A DNA stretch of 64,000 nucleotides from Trinickia mobilis. GTDB taxonomy: Bacteria > Pseudomonadota > Gammaproteobacteria > Burkholderiales > Burkholderiaceae. The notes under the pieces were generated by a model. The model made no database searches. It was not told where the DNA came from and saw nothing but the letters and a program-made list of their open reading frames with translations. Position numbers and translations under genes: made by a program. Positions within the stretch are counted from its first letter, which is position 1; each line of letters starts with the position of its first letter. Below are positions 17,843 to 27,007 of the stretch, piece after piece. The stretch spans positions 71,008 through 135,007 of the forward strand of contig NZ_JAFLRF010000015.1 of the NCBI RefSeq assembly GCF_017315705.1. The letters run 5' to 3'.

Positions 17843-20800
17843 ATGTTAAGAATTGTCCGGCTAGCCTTGGTCAGACCGTACACGTTTATCGTGCTCGCTC
17901 TGCTCATATTGGGCTTTGGGTCACTTGCTGCACTTCGCACGCCGACCGACATCTTTCCCGATATTCGCATTCCGGTTGTCAGCGTCGTATGGAGCTACAC
18001 TGGGCTGGAACCGGACGACATGGCGGGTCGGATCGTCACTTATTACGAGCGCGTTTTGGGCACGACAGTGAACGACATCGCGCATATCGAGTCGCAATCG
18101 TTCAACGGTTTTGGCATCGTCAAGATTTTCTTCCAGCCGGACGTGGACGTTCGAACCGCGACCGCACAGGTGACATCCATTTCGCAGACTGTCCTTAAAC
18201 AGATGCCTCCGGGTACGACGCCGCCCCAGATTCTTAACTACAGCGCGTCAACGGTTCCAGTGCTCGAGATCGCATTGACCAGCGACAAGCTGAACGAACA
18301 ACAAATTGGCGACTACGCGACGAACTTCGTGCGTCCACAACTCTTAAGTGTCCCGGGCGTGGCCATACCGCTGCCCTATGGTGGGAAGTTGCGCGAAGTT
18401 CAGGTTGACCTCGATCCGTTGGCTCTGCAGGAAAAGAAGTTGTCCGCACAAGACGTGGCGAACGCGCTCGCCGCGCAGAATCAGATCATCCCCGCGGGGA
18501 CGCAAAAGATCGCGAAGTTCGAATACAACATCAAGCTGAACGACAGTCCGCTTGCGATCGAGGAACTCAATACTCTTCCGATCAAGACGGTCAACGGCGC
18601 GGTTATCTATATGCGGGACGTCGCTCACGTTCGTGACGGGTATCCTCCGCAAACTAACATCGTGCGAGTGGACGGACACCGGGCGGTCCTGATGAGTGTA
18701 CTCAAGAGCGGCTCGGCATCCACGCTCGACATCATCGCCGGGACAAAGCAGCAGTTGCAGCGCATCCGTGAGACGCTTCCTCCCGGTATCAAACTGGTCA
18801 CCATGGGCGACCAGTCCGTCTTCGTCAAGGGCGCGGTCGGCGGCGTAGCCAGTGAGGGCATCATCGCCGCGGTCCTTACGTCATTGATGATCTTGCTTTT
18901 TTTGGGGAGTTGGCGCTCAACGCTGATCATCGCTTCATCCATTCCGCTCGCTGTTCTCGCTGCGATTGCAGCACTCTCCGCGGTCGGCGAAACCTTGAAC
19001 GTCATGACGCTCGGAGGGCTCGCACTGGCTGTGGGGATTCTTGTCGACGATGCCACAGTCACGATCGAGAACATCAACTGGCACCTTGAGCAAGGAAAGG
19101 ATGTCCGCTCGGCGATCCTGGACGGTGCTGCGCAGATCGTTTCGCCAGCGTTCGTTTCGTTGCTGTGTATCTGTATCGTCTTCGTGCCGATGCTGCTCCT
19201 CAATGGGGTAGCTCGTTTTCTGTTTCTGCCAATGGCCGAAGCAGTGATGTTCGCGATGGTTTCGTCGTTCGTTCTGTCACGTACGTTCGTCCCGATGATG
19301 GCGCAATATCTGCTGCGGTCGCACGCACACAGCGCTCATATGTCGGGCCACTTGGAAGCCGCAATGCCCCCGGATCAGGCTGGTGAGCATACGTCCCCCT
19401 CGCGTAATCCTCTTATACGCTTTCAGCAGGCGTTCGAGCAGCGTTTTGAGGGGATTCGCGGAGGCTACCGCGGGGTCCTGGGCCTCGCGCTGGCCCATCG
19501 TCGTGCGTTTGTGCTCTCGTTTCTTGGTTTGGTCGCAGTCTCATTTCTGCTTGCGCCATGGCTTGGGAAAAACTTCTTCCCTAATATCGATGCAGGTGAA
19601 ATCGCCATTCACGTCCGGGCACCGGTCGGGACTCGCGTCGAAGAGACAGCCGCATTGTTCGACAGGGTTGAGAACGCGGTACGAGCGACAATTCCGCCCG
19701 ACCAGATTGCGAGCATCGTCGATAACATTGGTCTTCCGGTGAGTGGCATTAACCTCACTTACAACAACAGCGGGACGCTTGGGCCGCAAGACGGTGACAT
19801 CGCGATATCGCTGAATACTAAGCATGGTCCGACCGCCGACTATGTCAAACGGCTGCGTACGTCGTTGCCGAAAGCGTTTCCTGGAACGGTCTTCGCATTT
19901 CTGCCGGCGGATATTGTCAGTCAGATTCTTAACTTCGGTGCGCCGGCGCCGATCGACGTGCAGGTTACCGGGCCGAATCTTGATGAGAATCATAGATATG
20001 CTGATGAACTATTGCGAAGACTGCGAAGCATCCCCGGCATTGCCGATACTCGGATTCAGCAAGCTTCCACGTATCCACAGTTCAACGTTTCGGTTGACCG
20101 TTCGCGTTCCGACGAATTGGGAATTACGGAGCAGGACGTCACCAACTCGGTCGTAGCGAGCCTGTCAGGTACGAGCCAGGTCGCGCCGACGTACTGGCTG
20201 GACCCGGACAACGGCGTTTCATACCCGATCGTGGCACAGGTTCCACAGTACCGGATGACGACGCTCTCCGACCTCCAGAACTTACCGATAACGGGCAAAT
20301 CAGGGCCGTCGCAGATTTTGGGCGGTGTCGCCACGATTTCGCGGAGCGTAGGCGACGCGGTCGTATCCCACTACAACATCGAACCTCTCTACGACATCTT
20401 CGCGACTCCCCAAGGCTTGGATCTGGGCGCCGTCTCCTCCAGCATCGACCGCGTCATTGCCCAGACAAGGAAGGACGTTCCAAAAGGATCGATCGTCACG
20501 GTTCGGGGCCAGGTGCAGACGATGAACAGCGCTTTCAAGGGGCTGGTGTTCGGCCTGGCAGGCGCGATTGTGCTGATCTATCTGCTGATTGTCGTCAACT
20601 TTCACTCGTGGAGCGATGCGTTCGTCATCATCTGCGCGTTGCCGGCTGCTCTAGCAGGCATCCTGTGGATGCTGTTCACCAGTCATACGCCATTGTCGGT
20701 GCCCGCACTCACCGGTGCCATCCTGTGCATGGGTGTCGCAACGGCAAACAGCATTCTCGTTGTGTCCTTCGCACGCGAACGCTTGGCCGTCACAGGCAAC

Positions 20801-21082
20801 GCGCTGGCGGCAGCGCTGGAGGCCGGGTTCACACGGTTCAGACCGGTTTTGATGACCGCCCTGGCCATGATTATCGGCATGACGCCAATGGCGCTCGGGA
20901 TGGGCGACGGCGGCGAGCAGAACGCGCCGCTCGGACGTGCTGTGATTGGCGGTCTGATATGTGCGACCTTCGCGACCTTGCTATTTGTACCGGTTGTTTT
21001 CAGTCTGGTCCATCGCCGCGACACGCTAACCGAAGCCAGCAACGTTAAAGAAAATGGAGAATCGCATGTCCACGCAAACTGA
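17843..21082 (+). CDS. RND efflux permease (HAE1-type inner membrane pump)
   Basis: A 1079-residue RND permease with the usual duplicated layout: one membrane helix, a large periplasmic loop and six helices, twice. The proton-relay aspartate pair is in AVGILVDDATVTIENI near residue 405, and FFPNIDAGEIAIHVRAP begins the second porter half. The start MLRIVRLALVRPYTF has GGAG eight bases upstream. The frame is open 19 codons further up but lacks a signal. It exports drugs, solvents or organic acids together with the adaptor and outer-membrane factor downstream. The substrate is unknown. Confidence 0.9.
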   Translation: MLRIVRLALVRPYTFIVLALLILGFGSLAALRTPTDIFPDIRIPVVSVVWSYTGLEPDDMAGRIVTYYERVLGTTVNDIAHIESQSFNGFGIVKIFFQPDVDVRTATAQVTSISQTVLKQMPPGTTPPQILNYSASTVPVLEIALTSDKLNEQQIGDYATNFVRPQLLSVPGVAIPLPYGGKLREVQVDLDPLALQEKKLSAQDVANALAAQNQIIPAGTQKIAKFEYNIKLNDSPLAIEELNTLPIKTVNGAVIYMRDVAHVRDGYPPQTNIVRVDGHRAVLMSVLKSGSASTLDIIAGTKQQLQRIRETLPPGIKLVTMGDQSVFVKGAVGGVASEGIIAAVLTSLMILLFLGSWRSTLIIASSIPLAVLAAIAALSAVGETLNVMTLGGLALAVGILVDDATVTIENINWHLEQGKDVRSAILDGAAQIVSPAFVSLLCICIVFVPMLLLNGVARFLFLPMAEAVMFAMVSSFVLSRTFVPMMAQYLLRSHAHSAHMSGHLEAAMPPDQAGEHTSPSRNPLIRFQQAFEQRFEGIRGGYRGVLGLALAHRRAFVLSFLGLVAVSFLLAPWLGKNFFPNIDAGEIAIHVRAPVGTRVEETAALFDRVENAVRATIPPDQIASIVDNIGLPVSGINLTYNNSGTLGPQDGDIAISLNTKHGPTADYVKRLRTSLPKAFPGTVFAFLPADIVSQILNFGAPAPIDVQVTGPNLDENHRYADELLRRLRSIPGIADTRIQQASTYPQFNVSVDRSRSDELGITEQDVTNSVVASLSGTSQVAPTYWLDPDNGVSYPIVAQVPQYRMTTLSDLQNLPITGKSGPSQILGGVATISRSVGDAVVSHYNIEPLYDIFATPQGLDLGAVSSSIDRVIAQTRKDVPKGSIVTVRGQVQTMNSAFKGLVFGLAGAIVLIYLLIVVNFHSWSDAFVIICALPAALAGILWMLFTSHTPLSVPALTGAILCMGVATANSILVVSFARERLAVTGNALAAALEAGFTRFRPVLMTALAMIIGMTPMALGMGDGGEQNAPLGRAVIGGLICATFATLLFVPVVFSLVHRRDTLTEASNVKENGESHVHAN

Positions 21083-22301
21083 AGTCAACACGGAAGTTGA
21101 AGTCAAACCCTCCAAAGGGATTCGCCGCCTGAAACTGGTTGGAATCTGCGCGGCTCTAATCGCGGTCGGCATCGTTACGACTGGAATCCTGAGTCGCGCC
21201 CGTGCGAAGCAGCAGCTTGTCACATGGACAAACGAACAGACGATCCCGACGGTCGCCACCATCAAGCCGAAGCCGGTGGGGGCAACGCAGCCTCTCGTTC
21301 TGCCCGGGACTCTAGCAGCGGAGGTGAACGCGCCAATCTACGCGCGTGTCTCCGGCTATCTGCATGCCTGGTATGCAGATATCGGGGCCCATGTGAAAGC
21401 TGGCCAACTGCTTGGAGAGATCGACACGCCTGATCTTGATCAGGAATTGCAGCAGGCCCAAGCGGATCTGCAGAATTCGATCGCGAATGAGCAGCTGGCT
21501 GAGACAACGGCAAAGCGTTGGACAGAGATGCTCGGTCAGCAATCGGTTTCGCAACAGGAGGCGGACGAGAAGACGAGCGATCTTGTCGCGAAAGCGGCGA
21601 CAGTCGACGCGCGACGTGCGAACGTGAGGCGTCTTCAGGCTCTTGAGTCGTTCAAGAAGCTCATTGCACCTTTCGACGGAATCGTCACGGCCAGAAAGAC
21701 CGACGTGGGCCAGCTTATTGATGTGGGCAGCGGGAATGGACCAGAACTCTTCACGGTCTCCGACGCAAAAAAGATGCGGGTGTACGTGAGTGTGCCACAG
21801 GTGGATGCCGCGGCTATTCAGCCCGAACTAAGCGCAACGCTAACGGTACCGGAGAGGCCGGGCATGACTTTCACGGCGAAGCTGGTTGACACCGACCAGG
21901 CTATAGCGCCGGAGTCCGGCACGCTTCTGGTTCAGCTCACTGAAGACAACACTTCCGGATTGCTTTTCCCGGGCGAGTACACCCAGGTGCATTTCGCCTT
22001 GCCAGCAGCTAGCCAGGCAGTCGCCATACCTGCAAGCGCGCTGATTTTCCGCGCAGAAGGACTGCAGGTCGCCGTCGTTGATGCAAACAGTCACGCGCGA
22101 TTGCGTGACGTGAGAGTGGGCACGGACTATGGCTCAACGGTGGAGATCGTTTCGGGTTTGAAGGTAGATGACCGGGTCATTGACAATCCGCCGGACTCTT
22201 TGGCGGAAGGTGACGTAGTCAGGCTTGCGCACGATGGGACCGGCCAGACTGATGGTTCGATGGCTCGCGCACAACACACTGCGGAGCCAGGCCATGCGTA
22301 A
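21066..22301 (+). CDS. RND periplasmic adaptor (membrane fusion protein)
   Basis: A 411-residue MFP of the HlyD/AcrA class. It has a single N-terminal membrane anchor (LVGICAALIAVGIVTTGIL, about residues 26-44), a barrel-sandwich/lipoyl half (YARVSGYLHAWYADIGAHVK), an alpha hairpin of about 70 residues with QAQADLQNS, the second lipoyl half (IVTARKTDVGQLIDVG) and a membrane-proximal C-terminal part. There is no lipobox, so it is anchored by the helix. The start overlaps the permease end by 17 bases, and GGAG lies upstream of it. It links the permease to the outer-membrane channel. Confidence 0.88.
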   Translation: MSTQTEVNTEVEVKPSKGIRRLKLVGICAALIAVGIVTTGILSRARAKQQLVTWTNEQTIPTVATIKPKPVGATQPLVLPGTLAAEVNAPIYARVSGYLHAWYADIGAHVKAGQLLGEIDTPDLDQELQQAQADLQNSIANEQLAETTAKRWTEMLGQQSVSQQEADEKTSDLVAKAATVDARRANVRRLQALESFKKLIAPFDGIVTARKTDVGQLIDVGSGNGPELFTVSDAKKMRVYVSVPQVDAAAIQPELSATLTVPERPGMTFTAKLVDTDQAIAPESGTLLVQLTEDNTSGLLFPGEYTQVHFALPAASQAVAIPASALIFRAEGLQVAVVDANSHARLRDVRVGTDYGSTVEIVSGLKVDDRVIDNPPDSLAEGDVVRLAHDGTGQTDGSMARAQHTAEPGHA

Positions 22302-23811
22302 GCGAATGATCTGCTTGTTCGCCGGAAGCATGTTTGCGCTCGCGGCATGTTCATTTGCCCCGGCCTATAAGACACCGCCGACGGCCATTCCGACATCCTT
22401 CAAGGAAATCGGGACCTGGATGCAGGCAAAGCCGGCCGATCAGGTTCCGCGAGAGGGTTGGTGGCGCGTATACCAGGATCCGGCACTTGACTCGCTTGAA
22501 CGCCAGGTTGCTATCGCGAACCCCGATCTTCAGGCTGCGCTCGCGCGACACGATGAGGCGACGGCTTATGTGCAACAGGCGAAGTCAGCGCTCTTCCCTA
22601 CGATCGGCGTCGGCGCCGAGGTTGATCGGCAGCGTCAGTCCGCGCTCAAACCGCTACGCGGCCCCGACCAACCGAATGTATACAACGCCGACACACTCGA
22701 TGTTGGGTTCAATTATGACTTTGATCTTTGGGGGCGAATTCGCAATCGGGTGAGCGCGGGAAAGGCTGCGGAAGCCGCGGCGCAATTGGACGTGGAGTCG
22801 CTTCGTCTGAGTTTGGAGGCCAACCTCGCGACCGCATATTTCAACCTTGTCGGGCTCGATATCCAGTCGAAGATCCTGACAGATACCATCGAGACGTATC
22901 AGCACGCGCTAGCGTTGACGGTGAGCCGTCGCCGAGGGGGGATCGCTTCAGATCTCGACGTATCGCGCGCTCAAACGCAGCTGGATTCTGCGCGCGCGAC
23001 AGCAACGGACATCACAGCTAGCCGAGCGCTGTACGAACATGCGATCTCGACCTTGATCGGCGTGCCTGCGTCTAGTTTCAGCATGCCCTCCGACCATGAG
23101 CTGTCTTATTTACCCAATATCCCCCCGGATATTCCTGCCTCGTTGTTGCAACGCCGACCAGACATCGCGGCGGCGGAGCGGCGCGTAGCTCAGGCGAACG
23201 CGAATATCGGTGTCGCGAAAGCGGCTTTTTTCCCGGACGTTTCGCTAGGTCTCGATGGGGGATTTCAGAGTGATACGTTTTCCCCGTGGCTTGCGGCGCC
23301 TAACGAAATCTGGTCGATCGGGCCGTCCTTGGCGGAGACGCTGTTCGACGGCGGTCGCAGATCCGCGCTGGTTCACGAGGCCCAGGCGAAACTTGCGGAG
23401 AACGGCGCAAAGTACCGAGCTGTGGTGCTAACCGCATTTCAGCAAGTGGAAGACAACCTCGCGCTGCTGAATCACCTCGGTACGGAGTCGGCTCAGGAAG
23501 ACGAGGCGCTCAGTTCGGCCCAGCGCGCGCTTGACCTCTCGTTCTCTCGCTACCGCGACGGTGTGGTCAGTTATCTTGACGTCGTGACAGCGCAGACTAC
23601 AGAACTCAGTACCCAACTGATCGACACCCAAGTAAGGACACGCCAACTGGAAGCTAGCGTCGACCTGATTCATGCACTTGGCGGCGGATGGACGATCAGC
23701 CCTTCGGACACGAGCGGCCCAGAAACAAAGGCAAGCTCGCCAACAAGCTCGCCGAACTGGAAGGCCGCATCCGTACGATGCATCGAACGAATGCTCCCGG
23801 CCAACTCCTGA
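22294..23811 (+). CDS. Outer-membrane efflux lipoprotein (OprM/NodT type), C-terminus altered
   Basis: A 505-residue outer-membrane factor. The lipobox LAAC places the lipidated cysteine near residue 19. Two TolC-like repeats follow, each with long helices and a beta-hairpin, and motifs include RREGGIAS-like turns and LLQRRPDIAAAERRVAQANA. The expected end is around LIHALGGGW. Beyond that about 40 residues (ISPSDTSGPETKASS...) read across DNA that encodes an IS110 transposase in another frame, so the natural C-terminus has been replaced by IS-derived sequence. The essential channel domains are intact. Its start overlaps the adaptor stop by 8 bases. Confidence 0.88.
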   Translation: MRKRMICLFAGSMFALAACSFAPAYKTPPTAIPTSFKEIGTWMQAKPADQVPREGWWRVYQDPALDSLERQVAIANPDLQAALARHDEATAYVQQAKSALFPTIGVGAEVDRQRQSALKPLRGPDQPNVYNADTLDVGFNYDFDLWGRIRNRVSAGKAAEAAAQLDVESLRLSLEANLATAYFNLVGLDIQSKILTDTIETYQHALALTVSRRRGGIASDLDVSRAQTQLDSARATATDITASRALYEHAISTLIGVPASSFSMPSDHELSYLPNIPPDIPASLLQRRPDIAAAERRVAQANANIGVAKAAFFPDVSLGLDGGFQSDTFSPWLAAPNEIWSIGPSLAETLFDGGRRSALVHEAQAKLAENGAKYRAVVLTAFQQVEDNLALLNHLGTESAQEDEALSSAQRALDLSFSRYRDGVVSYLDVVTAQTTELSTQLIDTQVRTRQLEASVDLIHALGGGWTISPSDTSGPETKASSPTSSPNWKAASVRCIERMLPANS

Positions 23812-23975
23812 AAACAATCCCTGGCGTCGGACCACTCACTGCTTCGGCACTGGTAACCACCATCGGTGATACCAGACCTTTTCGCAATGGACAATACTCA
23901 CGGCATAGCTAGGGTTGGTACCACGCCAGCACTCCTCTGGTGGCAAGCCACAATTTCAGTGTAATCGCCGTAGGC
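23703..23975 (+). pseudogene. IS110-family transposase, C-terminal fragment
   Basis: KLANKLAELEGRIRTMHR, QLLKTIPGVGPLTASALV and, in another frame, VPRQHSSGGKPQ are the C-terminal (transposase_20 / helix-hairpin-helix) signature of IS110 transposases. The reading frame shifts near 23910 and then decays. It overlaps the 3' end of the outer-membrane factor gene. Together with the N-terminal half in opposite orientation at 16010-16611 it brackets the LysR-RND operon. Confidence 0.75.
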
Positions 23976-24353
23976 CAGCAGTGGAGCCGATCACAACTAC
24001 TCCGACAAGTGTTTTGGCCCCCGCTGCCAGCAGCGATCCACGGCACCGGTGGACTGACTGGCCTTGGCGACGAAGCACTGGAAGTACCAAACTACGCTCG
24101 GCATCGCAATCGCTATCGACACGGGGAAGATCAATAGATAGATCGTCACAGATGCCGACATTTCGTTCAGACGCGTCGATGAGATGTTGCCTGGCCGGTG
24201 GCCTGCAGGCGCGCCAATCACGGCGACATGTATTGAACGAGCTTTGCGTCCCTACTTCATTCTCGATTCGAGATGTCAGTGTTGACGAACGGAAACGCTG
24301 GTCGGCCCGTCTCCGACGTAAAGTCGAATACTGGATAACTTAAAGCACGACAC
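23976..24353. other. Promoter-side gap before the aconitase-type gene
   Basis: The only gene-like item is a minus-strand open stretch from about 24172 to 23997. It includes a hydrophobic segment (IYLLIFPVSIAIAMPSVVWY) that could be a remnant of a membrane protein. The palindrome at 24260-24274 is the notable regulatory element. Confidence 0.4.
24260..24274 (+). promoter_or_regulatory. T-N11-A palindrome, likely LysR-type operator (site 1)
   Basis: TTCTCGATTCGAGAT contains the perfect palindrome CTCGA-T-TCGAG within the LysR-type T-N11-A frame. It sits about 80 bases before the aconitase-type start. The same 14-base core recurs upstream of the leuC-type gene at 28492-28506. Confidence 0.6.
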
Positions 24354-26294
24354 GTGAACGATATGATCACCTTGAGCGGCCGAGTCCTCTATCTGTCTGA
24401 CGATCCGGCCGTGATGAGAGCACAACTTGCCGGAAAAAATCTAACGCGAGAACACGCGACGCCATTGCGCGACAATGTTTCGACAGACGAAATTACGCCC
24501 GTTACGGTGATGCTCTGTTACGACGAACGTCTCGGCCACTACCCATATGTCGGCTTCCGCTCTGGCAGCGAGTTGCCCGTCAAGGAAAACGATATCTTGC
24601 GTGGTGGCTTCCAGGTCTGTGTCGCGGGCAAGCGTTACGGAAAGGGATCATCGAGGGAGTCAAGTCCGCTTGCTGAGTTGTCCGCGGGCATCCGTGTAAT
24701 CGTCGCCGAAAGTTTCGAGCGTATCTATCAACAAAACTGCGACAACATTGGCATCCTGACGACTACGGACTTCTCGGTGCTGGACCGTTTAATTGCCGGC
24801 GAAGCGGTACCCATTGAAGAATTTCTGCGTGGACGCGACTCGCTCACCCGCGCTGTAATCCGCAGTGGTGGGCTTCTGGCCTATAGCAAATCACAGGTAT
24901 GGCCGACACCGCAGACTCGCGAGGGTCAGGATCACACGGTCCCTAAAACCCTTGCCGAGAAAATTATTGAACGCCACCTGCATCCCGGCGTCGATCATGT
25001 CGCTCACGGCGACGGAGTGTTCCTCGCCGCGGACTGGCGGTTCAGCCATGACTACTTCACCGGCATGTGCGCACACCTTATGCATCGAGCGTTCGGCAAA
25101 CCTTCTCCCCTGTTCTCGCCAGAAGGAATCATCGCTTTCCAAGATCACCTCGCACTGGCCGCGCAGAGCATACCGCACGTGCGCGGTGGGTTGTTGCCAG
25201 GGATTGCGAACCTCCAAGACGCGCACTCCGTCTTCACAAGCGATTATGGTGTGCAGGCGCACGGTGCACTGCCGGACCAGTTAGGCTCCGACGGGATCTG
25301 CCACGCGCTGATGGTGGAGAGATATGCGTTGCCGGGGCAAATCGTCGTCGGCACCGATTCGCACACGACGCACTCTGGTGCACTGGGTTGCCTCGCGTTC
25401 GGTGCCGGCGCCACTGATATCGCCAACAGTTGGGTAACCGGCTATGTGCGTTGCAGGGTGCCGGACACGCTGCGCATCGAGATCGACGGCTCCTTGCGTC
25501 CTGGTGTAACCGCCAAAGACGTTGTCCTGCATCTGTTGAGGACGGAGACAATTCGCACAGGCGGTGCAATCGGTCTTCTGTTCGAGTATGGTGGTCCTGC
25601 TGTGCGAGCGATGTCGATCGACGAACGGGCCACGTTGACGAACATGGTCGCCGAACTCGGGGGTTTTGCCGGTATTGTCGAACCAGATGCTCGAACGGTG
25701 GCGTTCTTGAAGGAGCGACGCGGAATTGACTTCACGCTGGAAGAATGGATGCACAGCGATGCGGACGCGGAGTATCGGGACGTCATCCACATCGATGGAG
25801 CGGCAATCGAGCCAATGCTCGCGCGCCCAGGAGATCCGGGCAACGGAGTTGCAACTGCCGCCCTCGACGAGGTTGTGGCGATCGACATTGCTTACGGTGG
25901 GTCCTGCACCGCTGGCAAGCGCGAGGATTTCGACTACTACTTCGAGGTGTTGCGCTGGGGTGTGGAGCACGGTCTCTGCGTGCCCCATAGCACACGCTTG
26001 TATCTTCAGTTTGGAACTCTGGATGTGCGGCGCTATTGTGAATTGCGCGGGTACCTCGATGTATTCGAACGTGCCGGCGCAACGCTGCTGATGCCGGGAT
26101 GCGGTGCCTGCTCAAATTGCGGCCCGGGACAATCGGCCTCAGCTAGCGAAGTGACGATCAGCGCGATCAATCGCAATTTTCCCGGCCGATCGGGTCCGGG
26201 CAGTGTGTGGCTCGCCAGCCCGTACACGGTAGCCGCCAGCGCACTCGCAGGCACGATTACCACTTTCGAGCAATTGCAATCGACTGCAAGGTAG
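24354..26294 (+). CDS. Aconitase-superfamily hydro-lyase with N-terminal swivel domain
   Basis: A 646-residue single-chain protein in which the small swivel domain (about 1-175, with DNVSTDEITP and KRYGKGSSRESSPLAEL) precedes the large Fe-S domain (about 195-640). Classical aconitase has the swivel at the C-terminus, so the order here is LeuD-like then LeuC-like. Fe-S cysteines are visible in GGSCTAGKREDF and PGCGACSNCGPG, and the substrate segment VVGTDSHTTHSGALGCLAFG is intact. This reversed order resembles a homoaconitase/isopropylmalate isomerase fused in swapped order. The substrate is unknown. The start is GTG at 24354 or ATG at 24363. It is alone on its strand and likely controlled by the palindrome upstream. 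Confidence 0.8.
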   Translation: MNDMITLSGRVLYLSDDPAVMRAQLAGKNLTREHATPLRDNVSTDEITPVTVMLCYDERLGHYPYVGFRSGSELPVKENDILRGGFQVCVAGKRYGKGSSRESSPLAELSAGIRVIVAESFERIYQQNCDNIGILTTTDFSVLDRLIAGEAVPIEEFLRGRDSLTRAVIRSGGLLAYSKSQVWPTPQTREGQDHTVPKTLAEKIIERHLHPGVDHVAHGDGVFLAADWRFSHDYFTGMCAHLMHRAFGKPSPLFSPEGIIAFQDHLALAAQSIPHVRGGLLPGIANLQDAHSVFTSDYGVQAHGALPDQLGSDGICHALMVERYALPGQIVVGTDSHTTHSGALGCLAFGAGATDIANSWVTGYVRCRVPDTLRIEIDGSLRPGVTAKDVVLHLLRTETIRTGGAIGLLFEYGGPAVRAMSIDERATLTNMVAELGGFAGIVEPDARTVAFLKERRGIDFTLEEWMHSDADAEYRDVIHIDGAAIEPMLARPGDPGNGVATAALDEVVAIDIAYGGSCTAGKREDFDYYFEVLRWGVEHGLCVPHSTRLYLQFGTLDVRRYCELRGYLDVFERAGATLLMPGCGACSNCGPGQSASASEVTISAINRNFPGRSGPGSVWLASPYTVAASALAGTITTFEQLQSTAR

Positions 26295-27007
26295 TTCCGA
26301 AGCGCCAGGTGCCTATATATATGCCCTGGTACCTGCCCGCCTTACTGTGCGTGCAGATGGAACACTGCATCGATCCACCAATTGGTCCATCGATCCATGG
26401 AAATTGCAGAGATCGAAAGGTGTGTGGATAAATTGAATCTCACTGAAACCGAGTGCGAAGAACTGCTGTCGATGCGGCGCAACTGTCCAATGACCGTTGG
26501 CTAGGTGTGACGGACCGGTGGTCCCGCTGCTCCGCGAGCAGGCCTCGAGCAGAGGTGACCATGCACATATTCGATGCGACTCACGTTTCATCGCGAGATG
26601 GCAAGCCTGATTCACCCGTGAGCGTCTAGCCGGCCTGTACGGGCGGCATCCGAGTCTTGTATCTGGGCTACAACCTGAATCTGAGAGACGGACAGAGGAG
26701 CGTTAGTCGACCAGTTCGTCTCCATCAACTACTCGTTTGAGCGGCTCATGTCATCGCGCTACGCCACCTCATTGGAACGGCCGCTGACACACATGCACTT
26801 CAGATACCCGGTAATAGCAATCGATTCCCCGTTCCAGGAAAGCATGTGGCCCCGCCTACGGCACATCGCTCATGCTTAGAAGCTGACATTGGCACGATCA
26901 AGCGGAACAACGAGGCCCTCGTGGCAGATCAGCGGTGTCATTGAAAAAGTCCGAATGTATTAATGGTGCACGATTCAATGTGTCGGTGTGTACTTGAGGC
27001 AGGCATC
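26295..27007. other. Long gap without a convincing gene
   Basis: Coding character is seen only at about 26704-26877 on the plus strand, where 57 codons stay open (starting DQFVSINYSFERLMSSRYAT) and end at TAG without a usable start. I do not recognise it, and it may be the tail of a lost gene. Nothing else stands out. Confidence 0.45.

Noticed and set aside
26704-26877. 57-codon open frame in the gap after the aconitase-type gene
   Set aside because: Composition is protein-like, but there is no start or ribosome binding site and no recognisable family, so it is mentioned only in the gap entry.
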